DNA of 64,000 nucleotides from Terriglobia bacterium (GCA_020072645.1 JAIQGK010000001.1:1-64000), one strand, 5' to 3'; counted from the stretch's first letter, positions 6,821-17,074 are shown. Program-made: numbers and translations. The notes: a model not told the origin generated them from the sequence alone.

Positions 6821-7600
6821 TCAATCCAGCCTTACCAGATAAACGCCCGCGTCGGTATGGGTTTCACGCATCACTTCCTGGGCGCGCTTTTTATCGTCGT
6901 CGGCCACGCGGATGCGCAGCCAGTCACCGCCCACAGGGCTGCTGAATTGCAGCACCTTGGCCGTGTGGTAGCGGCGAGCAAGTTTTTCCTTCAGGTGTGA
7001 GGCATCGCTCGCATCGGCAAACGCGCCAATCTGGACGCACCAGCGGCCGCCTTCTTTGATTGGGGCGGGAGTTTCCAGCACTTCAATTCGCACCAGGGAA
7101 ACGCCTTTCTGGAAAACGCTGAGCTGGTGCGCCGCTGCGCGGGAAAGATCAATGATGCGGTCTCCGACAAATGGGCCGCGATCAGTGATGCGCACCAGGA
7201 CAGAGTCGCCGGTTTTCACGTCCGTGACGCGAGCAATGGTATTCAGCGGCAGCGTGCGGTGCGCAGCCGTCATGGCGTTCATGTCATACGGTTGGCCGTT
7301 GGCAGCATTGCGTTTTTGAAATCCCGGCCCGTACCAACTGGCATATCCCACTTCCGTATAAAGGACCTTGGCGTCTTTGGGCACAGTAATTTCGCCGCGG
7401 ATCTTGGGAGCCGGCGCTGCGGGATGCGCAGGAACCGGCGTGGGCGTGGGGGTAGGCAGCCGCGACGGAATTGAAGCCGATGGAGGTGGTGGAGGCGCAG
7501 GCATCGCCGGTGGCGGCTCATGGTGCGCCGCGCAGCCTGCCAAAATCGCCAGCAGAAGAAATAATGCCGCTAGCTGGACGAGCGGTTTTTGTCCATGTAT
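6821..7600 (-). CDS. rlpA: RlpA-like septal lytic transglycosylase lipoprotein with SPOR domain
   Basis: Domains in order: a lipoprotein signal with lipobox LAGC, a Pro-rich linker, a double-psi beta-barrel (ASWYGPGFQKRNAANG through DRGPFVGDRIIDLS) and a C-terminal SPOR domain (WCVQIGAFADASDASHLKEKL). RlpA cleaves denuded glycan strands at the septum and SPOR binds them. Oddity: the frame has no ATG, GTG or TTG close before the signal peptide. The nearest ATG is at 7825, 75 codons upstream of it, in a region that encodes another protein in a different frame. The boundary given uses ATA at 7600, which gives an ideal lipoprotein N-terminus; it is a best guess. Translation is probably coupled to the overlapping upstream gene. 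Confidence 0.75.
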   Translation of the reverse strand: MHGQKPLVQLAALFLLLAILAGCAAHHEPPPAMPAPPPPPSASIPSRLPTPTPTPVPAHPAAPAPKIRGEITVPKDAKVLYTEVGYASWYGPGFQKRNAANGQPYDMNAMTAAHRTLPLNTIARVTDVKTGDSVLVRITDRGPFVGDRIIDLSRAAAHQLSVFQKGVSLVRIEVLETPAPIKEGGRWCVQIGAFADASDASHLKEKLARRYHTAKVLQFSSPVGGDWLRIRVADDDKKRAQEVMRETHTDAGVYLVRLD

Positions 7601-7809
7601 TCGGCCAGCTTGCTGAGTTGTTCCGCGGCCGCGCGCAATGCTTTGGTCGAATGCGTGCGGATCGCTGGCACCACTTCGTTGTTCAGGTACGTGATGACTT
7701 TCTCTTTTTCCCGTTCCAGCTTCTCCGCCGCGCCGCCAAATTCGGCGTCCAGCTTGCGGCCAAAATTTTCGAACCGCGCTTTTGCCTTGGGGTCGTCTTG
7801 TGAACTCAT
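7570..7809 (-). CDS. Small charged helical protein of unknown function
   Basis: 79 residues, rich in Lys, Glu and Ala and predicted as a long helix or coiled coil (about residues 10-60, AAEKLEREKEKVITYLNNE). No domain is recognised. The gene directly precedes and overlaps the start region of the rlpA-like gene in another frame, so the two are probably one transcript with coupled translation. A role in envelope or cell-division processes would fit the neighbour but is inference. The ATG at 7809 is the natural start for this frame. Confidence 0.65.
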   Translation of the reverse strand: MSSQDDPKAKARFENFGRKLDAEFGGAAEKLEREKEKVITYLNNEVVPAIRTHSTKALRAAAEQLSKLAEYMDKNRSSS

Positions 7810-8103
7810 GTTTCTGTTTTACCATCGCAACCGAACGGTGGCCAACTGAGATTCTGGATTCGCGCCCCGCCTCCGGTCCCTTCAAACTTAAAGGTACCTG
7901 CATGGCGGCCCGCTGTCTCAGTACCTTAGATGATACCTGCCGCCCTGGCAAAGTGAGGTTTTTCGTACACTGACCCAATCGATGAACGGGCAGTGATCGG
8001 GACGCGCGCACAATGGGGGCCACGCCGAACTCTCAAGTGACGTTGGAATTGTGCGTAAAATAAGGATGCAATTTGCTTTGAAATGTAACCGGGGCTTAGG
8101 CGA

Positions 8104-8427
8104 TCAGGAACAGAATCGTGCGCCGAATTTCACGCGCGTTTCCGGCCAATTGCTCAGCGTGCGGCGCACCACACGGGCCAGTCTCGTGCTCGACTTTACC
8201 TGTGGCGTATCGATGCTTTGAAAGGTGATTTGCACCTTGGTGTCAACTTCAAGAAGTTGGTCTGAAGTGAACAGTAGTCCGGATTCGCTCATGTTGATGG
8301 CTTCGCCCGTGGCCCAGTCTTCCTGGCCTTCCAGCCGGTAGCGCAGGGGAATATTCAGTTCGTGGCGCACCGCGCGGCCACCCGAATTACGGGCATCTGC
8401 CACCGCACTGGGATCTAGCTTTTGCAT
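8104..8427 (-). CDS. PilZ-domain protein
   Basis: 107 residues, essentially one PilZ domain. The N-terminal switch resembles RxxxR (RAVRHELNIPLRYR) and the second binding motif is INMSESGLLF, with Asn instead of the usual Asp in (D/N)xSxxG. PilZ domains bind cyclic di-GMP and alter motility, secretion or polymer synthesis through partners. There is no attached output domain, so it would act by protein contact. Binding ability is plausible but should not be assumed because of the short spacing of the first motif. Confidence 0.8.
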   Translation of the reverse strand: MQKLDPSAVADARNSGGRAVRHELNIPLRYRLEGQEDWATGEAINMSESGLLFTSDQLLEVDTKVQITFQSIDTPQVKSSTRLARVVRRTLSNWPETRVKFGARFCS

Positions 8428-8821
8428 GTGTTCTCCGGCAAAACAAATCTTTCAGGGCTCATCACGTTCCAAAGCGAAACCTGGGCGCTTATGCGAGAGC
8501 CGCATCTTAAGTGTTAAAGATTCTCCGCCCACTGTGTCTCAGTGTCAAGCGCCGACTAGTCCAGTTAGCCTTTTTAATTTTTTTTTAATCTATGAGTTTC
8601 ATGAAACGTTTTGGGAAGATATGTCACGCGAAAAACTTACATAGTCCTGCCGCAAACTATTGCACTACTTTCAAAACAAACTATTAAATCTATCCACCCC
8701 AATAGTTTCGCTATAGAAAAAACATGCTTTTCCACAAAAGGGCGTAAGACCCATTCTGGAACTCAGCTTGGCGGCGGTTTAAGCCGACCTGCAAAAGACC
8801 CAAATATGTTGGCTGGGATCG
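8428..8821. other. AT-rich intergenic stretch without a gene
   Basis: Lies between two minus-strand genes and is notably AT-rich, with a long T-run near 8575-8587 and repeated CAAACTATT words at about 8652-8685. It should contain the promoter of the PilZ gene (near 8430-8600) and the transcript end of the DUF1028 gene, but no clear hairpin terminator was found. Confidence 0.4.
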
Positions 8822-9883
8822 TTACTTTCCCTCCGCCACAATTTTCTGGATCAATTGCGGATTATCCGGCAGCAGACCCGCTTTGGGCAGCCGAGGCGTC
8901 AGGTCAAGCCAGTTGTGGTCCATGGCAAAAACCTTCTTGAAGAGCGGCAGGCTTTCATCCACGCGGCCCATGTTGGCCAGCGCCACGGCATGCCAATAGA
9001 TCATCTCGGCGCTATCCGGGACTAGCTGCTCGGCGGCGCCGTATTCTCGCAGAGCGCCGGCGTTATCGTGTAGTTCCACGGCTTTGTCGCCGGCGTTCAT
9101 ATGGTTATAAGCGCGCTGTAAAGTTACTAGCCGACGAAGTTCTTTCAACGGTTCAGGACTGTCATCCACGCGCAGATTGAAAACGTAATCCTGCCACGGC
9201 TTGCCGGTGCTTTTAGCGGGCACAATCACAATGGCTGCTGATTGTCTTCCTCGCACGTCGCCTCCAGCGGCTTGAGCCGCATCCAGAGCGGCTAGCATGC
9301 GTTCTGCCAGGTCACCCTTGGTAGATTCATAAGCCTTTGACATCGCGGGCCAGATACGGTCATTGCTCATTAGGTTGGCCTGGACGGCATAGTTCTTGCC
9401 CGTCTGTATGTATCCGCCGGGCTGTCCGCCGCACTGGATTGCGACAGGGCCTCCCGTTGAAGCTGAAGCGCCGGCAATTCCGCCCGCAGGCTGTATGTCT
9501 TTCGCGCCGGTGAAAGTCGCCACGCGGCCTTGTGTATCAACCATCGCAACCTGGCGGACATTGCAAGCGTCGTCGGCGATCAACAATCCGTGCAGCGCAT
9601 CCGGCGCACTCTTGCCCGCGCGCATCAGGTTCAAACCAAGCGGCCCATAGCTGGGATCAATGAAAGACTGTGTTGCCACCGCGCCTACGCCTGCTTCCGC
9701 CCACGGAACTTCTCCGCCCACGGCAAACCAGTGCGACTGCACCGCGACGCCCATCTCGCCAGTGGCAGGATCAAATGCCACGATGGAAAACGTATGGACG
9801 GGCCGAAGAGGTCTTTCCTGCGGCAAAGCCAATACCGCGCAAATAATCATCAGAACACACAAGCCAAGCATGCGACGCTGCAT
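8822..9883 (-). CDS. Secreted DUF1028 (Ntn-hydrolase-like) protein with C-terminal TPR-like region
   Basis: 353 residues. A signal peptide (about 1-20) is followed by the DUF1028 core, TFSIVAFDPATGEMGVAVQS, then VPWAEAGVGAVATQSF and ASTGGPVAIQCGGQPGG; this family is predicted to adopt an Ntn-hydrolase fold. After about residue 255 the sequence becomes helical with a tetratricopeptide-like pattern (AGALREYGAAEQLVPDSAEMI and following). The substrate is unknown; secreted DUF1028 proteins with helical tails are frequent in Acidobacteria. The gene is monocistronic. Confidence 0.85.
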   Translation of the reverse strand: MQRRMLGLCVLMIICAVLALPQERPLRPVHTFSIVAFDPATGEMGVAVQSHWFAVGGEVPWAEAGVGAVATQSFIDPSYGPLGLNLMRAGKSAPDALHGLLIADDACNVRQVAMVDTQGRVATFTGAKDIQPAGGIAGASASTGGPVAIQCGGQPGGYIQTGKNYAVQANLMSNDRIWPAMSKAYESTKGDLAERMLAALDAAQAAGGDVRGRQSAAIVIVPAKSTGKPWQDYVFNLRVDDSPEPLKELRRLVTLQRAYNHMNAGDKAVELHDNAGALREYGAAEQLVPDSAEMIYWHAVALANMGRVDESLPLFKKVFAMDHNWLDLTPRLPKAGLLPDNPQLIQKIVAEGK

Positions 9884-10360
9884 AAGAACAATCTCCCTGA
9901 AATGAAGTAAATACTGGATTCAAGAACCTTGATTACCGCGACTGTCGTTTCTACACCATGCCCTTCTTTTTTGCCATTGCCGAAATAGGAATAGCTCATT
10001 ACTTTGGAAAACCGTTCTTGGATAGTCTTGAAATCATTTTCAGCATCCTGCAGCCGGAGAAGATGCCTTTGCCGTGCGGAGTTAGCTGCATTTCAGCCCT
10101 GGCTACAAAGGGCATGGAAAAAGCCCATAGGGGCAATGGCAACGGAAATTCCTAATATGGAACTATGCACCAAGCTTCCGTTTGCAGTAAATCGCGCCTC
10201 TACGATAAGCTGCCTGTGGGCTGAAGTCCCCTAGTTTGTCTTCAGGGTAACCGCTTCACACTCCGCTCTCCGCCGCTACTCTGTACTGCGGCGCCCCAGC
10301 GCGGGCCTCCTCTTTTTCAAAAAAAACCAAAACCAAATCAATAGAAAGGTAAGAGAGAGA
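9884..10360. other. Intergenic stretch with no recognised element
   Basis: Divergent region between the DUF1028 gene and a plus-strand secreted protein. Short open frames here have no protein-like character. It should hold promoters for both genes; none stands out. A purine-rich AAGGTAAGAGAGAGA precedes the ATG at 10361. Confidence 0.4.
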
Positions 10361-10888
10361 ATGCTCGGAAATCTATTTCGGCGTTTTGTAAGTGTTACAG
10401 CGGCAGCATTTGTCATCTGCCTGGCGGCGCCAGCTGCCCAGGCGCAGATCACGGTAGGCGGCCACGTGGGATTTGTTATCCCATGGGTCACTCATGGTGG
10501 AGGAGAGACCACCACCATCGGAGATAACTTTCAGATTGGATTCCCTTTGGGAGTTTCCTTCCACGGCCCAGGACGCATGACTCTTGATCTGGAGATGGTG
10601 CCCAGTATTTCTGACGACCCTCGCGCCGTTACCCTCACCGTGGATCCAGGACTGGTCTGGAGTATCTCCCATGGATGGGCTGCAGGAGGGCGGGTTGCTT
10701 TTGACGTGAACTCCTCACAATTTGGATTTATCCCGCTGCTCAACAAAAGCTGGAAATTCAAAAATGACAAAGGCTTTTTCAAGTCCTACTTTGTTGAAGC
10801 TGATCTGCCTGTGAAATTCAATCGTCCCTCGGGCGGGCCGGCCACCAACTCTGTGACGTTTGCTACTCATTTCGGTCTGGGCTTCTAA
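10361..10888 (+). CDS. Secreted, probable outer-membrane beta-barrel protein
   Basis: 175 residues. A signal peptide (about 1-30, cleavage near AQA-QI) precedes alternating hydrophobic and polar strands with many glycines and a terminal Phe (HFGLGF), the usual signature of a barrel inserted by the BAM complex. No enzymatic motif is present. It could be a small porin-like or lipid-binding barrel protein. A strong terminator follows 45 bases after the stop, so it is a single-gene unit. Confidence 0.7.
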   Translation: MLGNLFRRFVSVTAAAFVICLAAPAAQAQITVGGHVGFVIPWVTHGGGETTTIGDNFQIGFPLGVSFHGPGRMTLDLEMVPSISDDPRAVTLTVDPGLVWSISHGWAAGGRVAFDVNSSQFGFIPLLNKSWKFKNDKGFFKSYFVEADLPVKFNRPSGGPATNSVTFATHFGLGF

Positions 10889-10933
10889 GGCCGGAACGCC
10901 AGTCCAACAGGGAATTAGATCGGCCTAAAAGTG

Positions 10934-10970
10934 ATCTGCCCGGTTTTTTGCGACCGGGCAGATATTTTTT
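10934..10970 (+). terminator. Rho-independent terminator
   Basis: ATCTGCCCGGT (10934-10944) pairs with ACCGGGCAGAT (10953-10963), an 11-bp stem followed by a T-rich run, ending the transcript of the barrel-like gene. Confidence 0.9.
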
Positions 10971-11066
10971 ACCAGCTCATCAAGTCTCAAGCCTTTGACC
11001 ATCGCAATACGAATCTTGCTAAGGAATTGTTAAAGAGCGAGGACCTTGATAACCAGCGAGCCAGGC

Positions 11067-14000
11067 CTATTTTGTGGTGATGGCCGATTGTTGCGAGCTT
11101 TTGTCTCCGTGCCATTGCTGCAGTGAGCGCACGTTCACTTCATTGCGTTGCAGCGCGGCAATGCCTTCCGCCGCGGCCCAGGCGGCTGCCATGGTGGTAA
11201 TGGTGGGAATGCGATTCGTGACAGCGGCGCGGCGAATGGCTTTTTCATCGAACCATGGTTCAGCGCCGTGCGGCGTATTCACGACGAGTTGAACGCGATC
11301 GCCCTTGATCAGGTCCACCACATTAGGACGGCCTTCTTTTACTTTGTAGACGCGGTCAACGTTCAGCCCTGCCCGCTCCAGTCGGTCTGCGGTGCCGTGC
11401 GTGGCGACCAGGCTGAAGCCCATCTCGACAAAGCGCCGCGCCAGTTCAATGGATTCCTGCTTGTAGCGGTCAATCACGCTGATGAAGACTGTCCCCTGCG
11501 TGGGCAGTGCCTGTCCGGCAGAAAGCTGCGCCTTGGCAAAGGCCTCGCCGAATGTGTCGGCTGAGCCCATTACTTCGCCGGTGGATTTCATTTCCGGCCC
11601 AAGGACTGTGTCCACGCCGGGAAATTTGTTCCACGGGAAGACCGGGGATTTAACGAAGTATCCGGCTCCAGTGGCAAGGTCGATTTCCTTTTCAACGTTT
11701 GTGGGCAGGAACTCGCGCAGCTTGCGGCCAGTCATGAGGCGGGCAGCGATTTTGGCCAGCGGCACGCCAGTCGCTTTGGACACATACGGCACAGTGCGTG
11801 ATGCGCGCGGGTTTACTTCTATGACAAAAACTTTTTCGTTCTGGACCGCGAATTGGACGTTCATAAGCCCAACGACTTTCAACGCGCGCGCTAGCTTGAA
11901 AGTGTATTGGCGAATCGTGTCCAGCACAGGTTTGCGCAGGCCCACGGAAGGCAGCACGCAGGAAGAATCGCCGGAGTGGATGCCGGCTTCTTCAATGTGC
12001 TGCATGATGCCGCCGATCACGACGTCTTCACCGTCAGAAAGCGCGTCCACGTCAACTTCAACCGCGTCTTCTAGAAAATGATCCACCAGCACCGGGCGCT
12101 GCTGCGAATACTCGACCGCTTCTTTCATGTAGCGAACAACGCTGTCATCGTCATAGGCAATTACCATGGCGCGTCCGCCAAGGACGTAGGAAGGCCGCAC
12201 CAGCACCGGATATCCGGCTTTGCGCGCGCCGGCGACGGCTTCTTCCACGCTGGTGGCTATCGCTCCGGGAGGCTGGGGGATATCAAGTTCTTCCAGCAGC
12301 TTGCCAAAACGTTTGCGATCTTCTGCCAGATCAATTGATTCCGGCGAAGTGCCAATGATTGTGACGCCGGCCCCGCGAAGCGGTAGAGCCAGGTTAAGAG
12401 GCGTCTGTCCGCCGAACTGCACGATTACGCCAACAGGCGCGCCGCCCTTTGTCTCATGCTGGTAAACCGCAAGCACGTCTTCAAAGGTGAGCGGCTCAAA
12501 GTAAAGGCGGTCACTGGTGTCATAATCGGTTGAAACCGTTTCAGGATTGCAGTTGACCATGATGGTTTCATAACCATCGTCGTGCAGGGCAAAGGCGGCG
12601 TGGCAGCAGCAGTAATCAAACTCAATGCCCTGGCCGATTCGATTCGGCCCGCTGCCCAGGATCAGGATCTTCTTCTTTTCTGTCGGTGGCGCTTCGTCTT
12701 CTTCTTCGTACGTGGAATAAAGATAGGGCGTGTAGCTTTCAAATTCCGCGGCGCATGTATCCACGAGTTTATACACAGGCAAGATGCCCAGCGTTTCGCG
12801 CATACGGCGCACCGTCTGCACACCGGTCTTGATGGAGAGCGCAAGCCGCTCGTCGGAGATCCCCAAACGTTTGGCCTGGCGCAACTTTTCTTTTGTCAGT
12901 TGTGGCGACTGGTTCAGTTCGCTGGCTTCTGTGGGGGTGATTTCAATGCCCAGTCGGTCGGCTTTGTCCATTATTTCTTTGGTCAACGAATCGGCCGATA
13001 GTTTGACCAGTTCCGTCTCCATGGCCGCAATTTCCTTGAGCTGATAAAGAAACCAGGGGTCAATGCTGGTCATCTTGTGCAGCTCTTTTACCGTCATGCC
13101 CTGATGCAGCGCGTAGCGAATGTACGTCAACCGCTCGGGATGCGGCGTGACCAGTCGCTGCGTAAGAATGCGCGGCTCGATTTTTTCCGCCCCAACTTTT
13201 TTGCCCGTCTCCAGTGACCGTATGCCCTTCATCAGCGCTTCTTTGAAGGTGCGCCCAATGGCCATGGCTTCGCCCACGGACTTCATCTGCGGGCCAAGGC
13301 CTTCATCGGCGCCGGGGAATTTTTCAAATTGCCACTTGGGGATCTTTGCGACAACGTAGTCGATCGTCGGCTCAAAGCAGGCGGGCGTCATCTTTGTGAT
13401 GTCGTTGGGAATCTCGTCCAGCGTGTAACCGACAGCCAGTTTGGCGGCAATCTTAGCGATAGGGAAGCCGGTGGCCTTTGACGCCAGCGCCGAGGAGCGA
13501 GAGACACGCGGGTTCATCTCAATTACAACCATGCGGCCGTTCGTCGGGTTCACACCGTATTGAATGTTAGAGCCCCCGGTCTCCACGCCAATCTCGCGGA
13601 TCACTTTGATGGAAGCGTCGCGCATGGCCTGATATTCGCGATCGGTGAGCGTCTGCGCCGGGGCCACGGTGATGGAGTCCCCGGTGTGCACGCCCATGGG
13701 ATCGAAATTTTCAATGGAGCAGACAATGATGACATTGTCGGCAAGGTCGCGCATGACCTCAAGCTCGTATTCCTTCCAGCCCAGAACGGATTCTTCAATC
13801 AGGACTTCATGGACCGGAGAAAGATCAAGACCGCGCGCCAGGATTTCCAGAAGCTCTTCGCGGTTATAGGCAATGCCGCCGCCGCTGCCGCCCAGCGTGA
13901 ATGACGGCCGGATGATGAGCGGAAAGCCGATCTTGCCGGAGAAATCCAGGCCGTCTTTCAGGTTGTTGACCAGCGCGGATTTCGGCACGTCGAGCCCGAT

Positions 14001-14438
14001 GCGCGTCATGGCGTCTTTAAAGAGCAGGCGGTCTTCCGCCATCTTGATGGCCCTGAGCTGCGCGCCGATGAGTTCGACGTTGTATTTCTCAAGAATGCCG
14101 GAATCGGCTAGCTCCACGGCAAGGTTCAACGCCGTCTGTCCGCCGACGGTGGGGAGCAATGCGAACTTGCCCGGCTGTCCGCGCAGCATTTCTGATTCCT
14201 GGCGGATGATTTCTTCGAGATAAGTTTTCGTCAGCGGCTCAATGTAAGTGCGGTCCGCCATCTCCGGATCGGTCATGATGGTGGCCGGATTGGAATTGGC
14301 CAGCACCACCTCGTAGCCTTCAGCCTTGAGCGCCTTGCAGGCCTGCGTGCCGGAGTAGTCGAACTCCGCCGACTGGCCAATAACGATTGGTCCGGAGCCA
14401 ATGATCAGGATCTTCGCGATGTCATTACGGCGTGGCAT
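11067..14438 (-). CDS. carB: Carbamoyl-phosphate synthase large subunit
   Basis: 1123 residues, a little longer than the 1073 of E. coli. It makes carbamoyl phosphate from bicarbonate, ammonia from CarA and two ATP, for pyrimidine and arginine synthesis. Two homologous ATP-grasp halves are visible: one opens with [17 protein letters not shown] near residue 13, the second with [15 protein letters not shown] near residue 600. Both contain the PSF/Y-LGG loop ([23 protein letters not shown]) and the EMNPR or EVNPR metal motif. The C-terminal allosteric MGS-like domain is present (about 970-1090), followed by a short Gln/Ser tail. carA lies upstream on the same strand across 195 bases of repeats. 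Confidence 0.98.
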   Translation of the reverse strand: MPRRNDIAKILIIGSGPIVIGQSAEFDYSGTQACKALKAEGYEVVLANSNPATIMTDPEMADRTYIEPLTKTYLEEIIRQESEMLRGQPGKFALLPTVGGQTALNLAVELADSGILEKYNVELIGAQLRAIKMAEDRLLFKDAMTRIGLDVPKSALVNNLKDGLDFSGKIGFPLIIRPSFTLGGSGGGIAYNREELLEILARGLDLSPVHEVLIEESVLGWKEYELEVMRDLADNVIIVCSIENFDPMGVHTGDSITVAPAQTLTDREYQAMRDASIKVIREIGVETGGSNIQYGVNPTNGRMVVIEMNPRVSRSSALASKATGFPIAKIAAKLAVGYTLDEIPNDITKMTPACFEPTIDYVVAKIPKWQFEKFPGADEGLGPQMKSVGEAMAIGRTFKEALMKGIRSLETGKKVGAEKIEPRILTQRLVTPHPERLTYIRYALHQGMTVKELHKMTSIDPWFLYQLKEIAAMETELVKLSADSLTKEIMDKADRLGIEITPTEASELNQSPQLTKEKLRQAKRLGISDERLALSIKTGVQTVRRMRETLGILPVYKLVDTCAAEFESYTPYLYSTYEEEDEAPPTEKKKILILGSGPNRIGQGIEFDYCCCHAAFALHDDGYETIMVNCNPETVSTDYDTSDRLYFEPLTFEDVLAVYQHETKGGAPVGVIVQFGGQTPLNLALPLRGAGVTIIGTSPESIDLAEDRKRFGKLLEELDIPQPPGAIATSVEEAVAGARKAGYPVLVRPSYVLGGRAMVIAYDDDSVVRYMKEAVEYSQQRPVLVDHFLEDAVEVDVDALSDGEDVVIGGIMQHIEEAGIHSGDSSCVLPSVGLRKPVLDTIRQYTFKLARALKVVGLMNVQFAVQNEKVFVIEVNPRASRTVPYVSKATGVPLAKIAARLMTGRKLREFLPTNVEKEIDLATGAGYFVKSPVFPWNKFPGVDTVLGPEMKSTGEVMGSADTFGEAFAKAQLSAGQALPTQGTVFISVIDRYKQESIELARRFVEMGFSLVATHGTADRLERAGLNVDRVYKVKEGRPNVVDLIKGDRVQLVVNTPHGAEPWFDEKAIRRAAVTNRIPTITTMAAAWAAAEGIAALQRNEVNVRSLQQWHGDKSSQQSAITTK

Positions 14439-14450
14439 TTTAAATTAAAT

Positions 14451-14633
14451 CCACCACGGAGTCACGGAGGCGCGGAGAAAAGCAAAAAGATGTAGCCGCT
14501 GATGAACGCAGATCGACGCTGATCAGAAAATTCACTCTCGTCAGCTCGTTCGGATCAGCGCTCATCTGCGCTGATCTGCGGCAAACTTCTCTTCTTGCCT
14601 TTCTCCGTGTCTCCGTGCCTCCGTGGTGGATTC
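14451..14633. repeat. Dispersed intergenic word repeats between carA and carB
   Basis: CCACCACGGAGTCACGGAGG-type words at 14451-14480, GCTGATCnGCGCTGATC-type words at about 14498-14580, and an inverted copy of the first word (TCTCCGTGTCTCCGTGCCTC) at about 14602-14621. The same words recur in several other intergenic stretches of the window (near 40.3, 41.2, 56.5, 57.2, 61.9 and 62.0 kb). Confidence 0.8.
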
Positions 14634-15767
14634 TCATTTTCCCTTCCACTCCTCCATCAACCCCATGAAATCCCTGAACAGATAATGCGAGTCATGCGGC
14701 CCCGGCGAGGCCTCCGGATGATACTGCACAGTGAACAGCGGCAGTGTCCGATGGCGCAGCCCTTCCAGAGTATTGTCGTTCAGGTCAATATGAGTCTTCA
14801 GAACCTCTGAATCCTTTAGCGAATCGGGATCAACGGCGAAATTGTGGTTGTGCGCGGTGATCTCGATCTTGCCGGTTTCCAACTGCTTTACCGGATGGTT
14901 GCCGCCGTGGTGGCCGAACTTGAGTTTGTACGTCTTGCCACCCAGCGCCAACCCGACTAATTGATGGCCAAGGCAGATGCCGAAGATCGGCGTTTTGCCC
15001 ATGAGTCGGCGAATGTTGTCAGCGGCGTAGGTGCATGGCTCGGGATCGCCGGGGCCGTTCGACAGAAACACGCCGTCTGGATTAAGCGACATCACGTCTT
15101 CCGCCGAGGTCATAGCCGGGACAACGGTCACGCGGCAGCCCTGATCCACCAGCATGCGGAGAATGTTCTGCTTGATGCCAAAGTCGTAGGCGACAACATG
15201 CTTGCTCGGCGGGCGGTCTTTTACGCCCACAACTTCCGTTGGCTCATGCGAGCGCGTGCCAGTTTCCCACTGGTACCGCTGCTTAGTGGTCACCACCTTG
15301 GCCAAGTCAGTGCCATCCATCTTGGGAAGCGCCCTGGCTTTGGCGATGAGTTTCTGCGCATCAGTTTCAATCGAAGAAATCACGCCGCGCATCACGCCGT
15401 TGGTGCGCAGGTGGCGGACGACAGCGCGCGTGTCAATATCGGCGATCACAGGGATTTTGAATTTTTCCAGATACTCGTCGGTCACCTGCTGCGAGCGCCA
15501 GTTGGAACTGATAGGCGAAAATTCGCGGACGACCAGGCCTTCGATATAAGGATGCGTGGCTTCGTTGTCGTCTGGATTGGTGCCGTAATTGCCGATCTGG
15601 GGATTGGTCAGGACAACAATCTGGCCCGCATAAGAAGGATCGGTAAAGATTTCCTGGTAACCGGTGATGGAAGTATTGAAAACAACTTCCCCGTAGCATT
15701 CGCCTTTCGCGCCGTGACCTATGCCGCTGAAGACTCGTCCATCTTCCAGCGCAAGGATAGCCTGCAT
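14634..15767 (-). CDS. carA: Carbamoyl-phosphate synthase small (glutaminase) subunit
   Basis: 377 residues. It hydrolyses glutamine and passes ammonia to CarB. The N-terminal CPSase small-chain domain (NTSITGYQEIFTDPSYAGQ) is followed by a class I glutamine amidotransferase: nucleophile Cys in FGICLGHQLVGLALGG and the His-Glu pair in VQYHPEASPGP. The start is supported by CGGAG just ahead of the ATG. It is the first gene of a carA-carB unit interrupted by 195 bases of repetitive DNA. No pyrimidine-type attenuator was recognised upstream. Confidence 0.97.
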   Translation of the reverse strand: MQAILALEDGRVFSGIGHGAKGECYGEVVFNTSITGYQEIFTDPSYAGQIVVLTNPQIGNYGTNPDDNEATHPYIEGLVVREFSPISSNWRSQQVTDEYLEKFKIPVIADIDTRAVVRHLRTNGVMRGVISSIETDAQKLIAKARALPKMDGTDLAKVVTTKQRYQWETGTRSHEPTEVVGVKDRPPSKHVVAYDFGIKQNILRMLVDQGCRVTVVPAMTSAEDVMSLNPDGVFLSNGPGDPEPCTYAADNIRRLMGKTPIFGICLGHQLVGLALGGKTYKLKFGHHGGNHPVKQLETGKIEITAHNHNFAVDPDSLKDSEVLKTHIDLNDNTLEGLRHRTLPLFTVQYHPEASPGPHDSHYLFRDFMGLMEEWKGK

Positions 15768-15939
15768 CGGAACTCCGAGGAGTGGATTTTAAAGATTTTA
15801 TCACCTCTGAAGCGGAGGGAGAAGGCGAGCGGCTGTGGATAAGGAGGCAGAAATCCAAGATTTTTCTCCGTCAATCTTTACCCAGACTTAATGCTCCAAC
15901 AGAGGTATATTAGGCGACGTTCGGGTGAGGGAAAGAACC

Positions 15940-16488
15940 ATGAAGCGGCGTAGGAAGATTGTCGTGTCCGTTGCGATCAGCACAGATGGCTTCATCGCAC
16001 GGCCCGACGGTGACGTGGCCTGGCTCAACCGCCCGGGGGCAAAAGGGGACTATGGAATCGGTGAATTCTTCAAGACCATCGACACGATCCTGTGGGGCCG
16101 CAAGACATATGACAAGGGAATCAAGATGGGCATGAAGGGCGCGGACTTCGGGCTGGCGACCAAGAACTACCTCTTTTCTCGCCGTGCACGGAAGTCATTG
16201 CTGCCGGGATTTGAGTGGACGAACGAACCGGTGAAAACTTTCGCGCAACGGCTGCGGGCGCAGCCCGGCAAAGATATATGGATGATGGGTGGTGGAGGAC
16301 TCATCGCCTCGTTTCTGGACGAAGGCGAAATTGACGGGTTCATGATCCACGTTATCCCGATCCTGATTGGAGAGGGCATTCCGCTGATCCAACCCCGGCA
16401 CCGATCAATTCCCCTCAAGCTACTCTCCAGCAAGGCGTTTCCGGACGGCGTAGTAGAACTGAATTATCGGGTGAAGGGCCATTCATAG
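15940..16488 (+). CDS. Dihydrofolate reductase family (RibD C-terminal-like) protein
   Basis: 182 residues from the ATG at 15940, which has GAGGGAAAG ahead of it. It opens IVVSVAISTDGFIARPDGDVAWL, has the DTILWGRKTYD segment and the glycine-rich MMGGGGLIASFLDEGEIDGF, all typical of the RibD_C/YyaP group that shares the dihydrofolate-reductase fold and binds NADPH. The physiological substrate is usually unknown; it should not be called folA. It ends convergently with the next gene, overlapping it by six bases. Confidence 0.85.
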   Translation: MKRRRKIVVSVAISTDGFIARPDGDVAWLNRPGAKGDYGIGEFFKTIDTILWGRKTYDKGIKMGMKGADFGLATKNYLFSRRARKSLLPGFEWTNEPVKTFAQRLRAQPGKDIWMMGGGGLIASFLDEGEIDGFMIHVIPILIGEGIPLIQPRHRSIPLKLLSSKAFPDGVVELNYRVKGHS

Positions 16489-16971
16489 AGGATCTCGCTG
16501 CCATCCGATGGTTGTCCGGCCCTCGGGCGCACCATAGATCCAGATCTTGCCTTCTGGTGCATCCGGCAAATGTCCCGACACAAGGGCTATGATCGCGCGG
16601 CCAAGTTCAATAACCGGTCCAGTGCTCACTTCCGTTTCACCACGAGTGTAAAGCTGCAGGTCTTCGAGTATCCGCCAGGAGACGATCTCCTCAGCAGATA
16701 TTGACTCTCGTTCTGCGAGCGTGGCGCACGCCTGTTCAGCTAGAATGCAAAATGTTTGTTGCTGTGCTGCCGTCCAATTCGTGTCGAGCTTGAGACCAAA
16801 ATCCGGGACGCAGGTCACACGCCAATCTGAGATGGCACCAGAAAGCCATGGTGTGTCCGCCTGGTCGCTTGCCCTGGCCGCATCGATAAGGTGCTTGAGA
16901 AAGACATTCAGAGCGACGTCATATGCCCAGAAGCTGCGAGCCGCGTATGCAACAAACTTTGTCTTGCTCAA
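16483..16971 (-). CDS. Hypothetical protein
   Basis: About 162 residues if translation starts at TTG 16971, which has GGAG nine bases upstream; the frame extends without an ATG to TTG 17031. It has an aromatic-rich N-terminal helix (SFWAYDVALNVFLKHLIDAA), a middle part with EEIVSWRILEDLQLYTRG, and a C-terminus ending GAPEGRTTIGWQRDPL. No known domain is recognised. It overlaps the tail of the RibD-C-like gene by six bases and is divergent from thyX. Possibly a soluble cytoplasmic protein; no function is offered. Confidence 0.55.
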   Translation of the reverse strand: MSKTKFVAYAARSFWAYDVALNVFLKHLIDAARASDQADTPWLSGAISDWRVTCVPDFGLKLDTNWTAAQQQTFCILAEQACATLAERESISAEEIVSWRILEDLQLYTRGETEVSTGPVIELGRAIIALVSGHLPDAPEGKIWIYGAPEGRTTIGWQRDPL

Positions 16972-17074
16972 ACTCGATTTCTCCTGTCGAAAGTAAGAAT
17001 ACTCCAGATAACCGCAAACAATTTCTCGCAAAGAAATCTCAGCTCGAGTTGGAATGGACTAAAATCAACTTTCC

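Noticed and set aside
14440-14649. Short open frame rich in HHGGTETRRK-like residues on the minus strand
   Set aside because: It is a translation of the CACGGAGG/GATCAGCG intergenic words; such frames appear wherever the repeats occur and have no ribosome-binding site.
14961-15842. 293-residue plus-strand frame opposite carA
   Set aside because: carA is unmistakable on the other strand; this frame is its GC-driven shadow.
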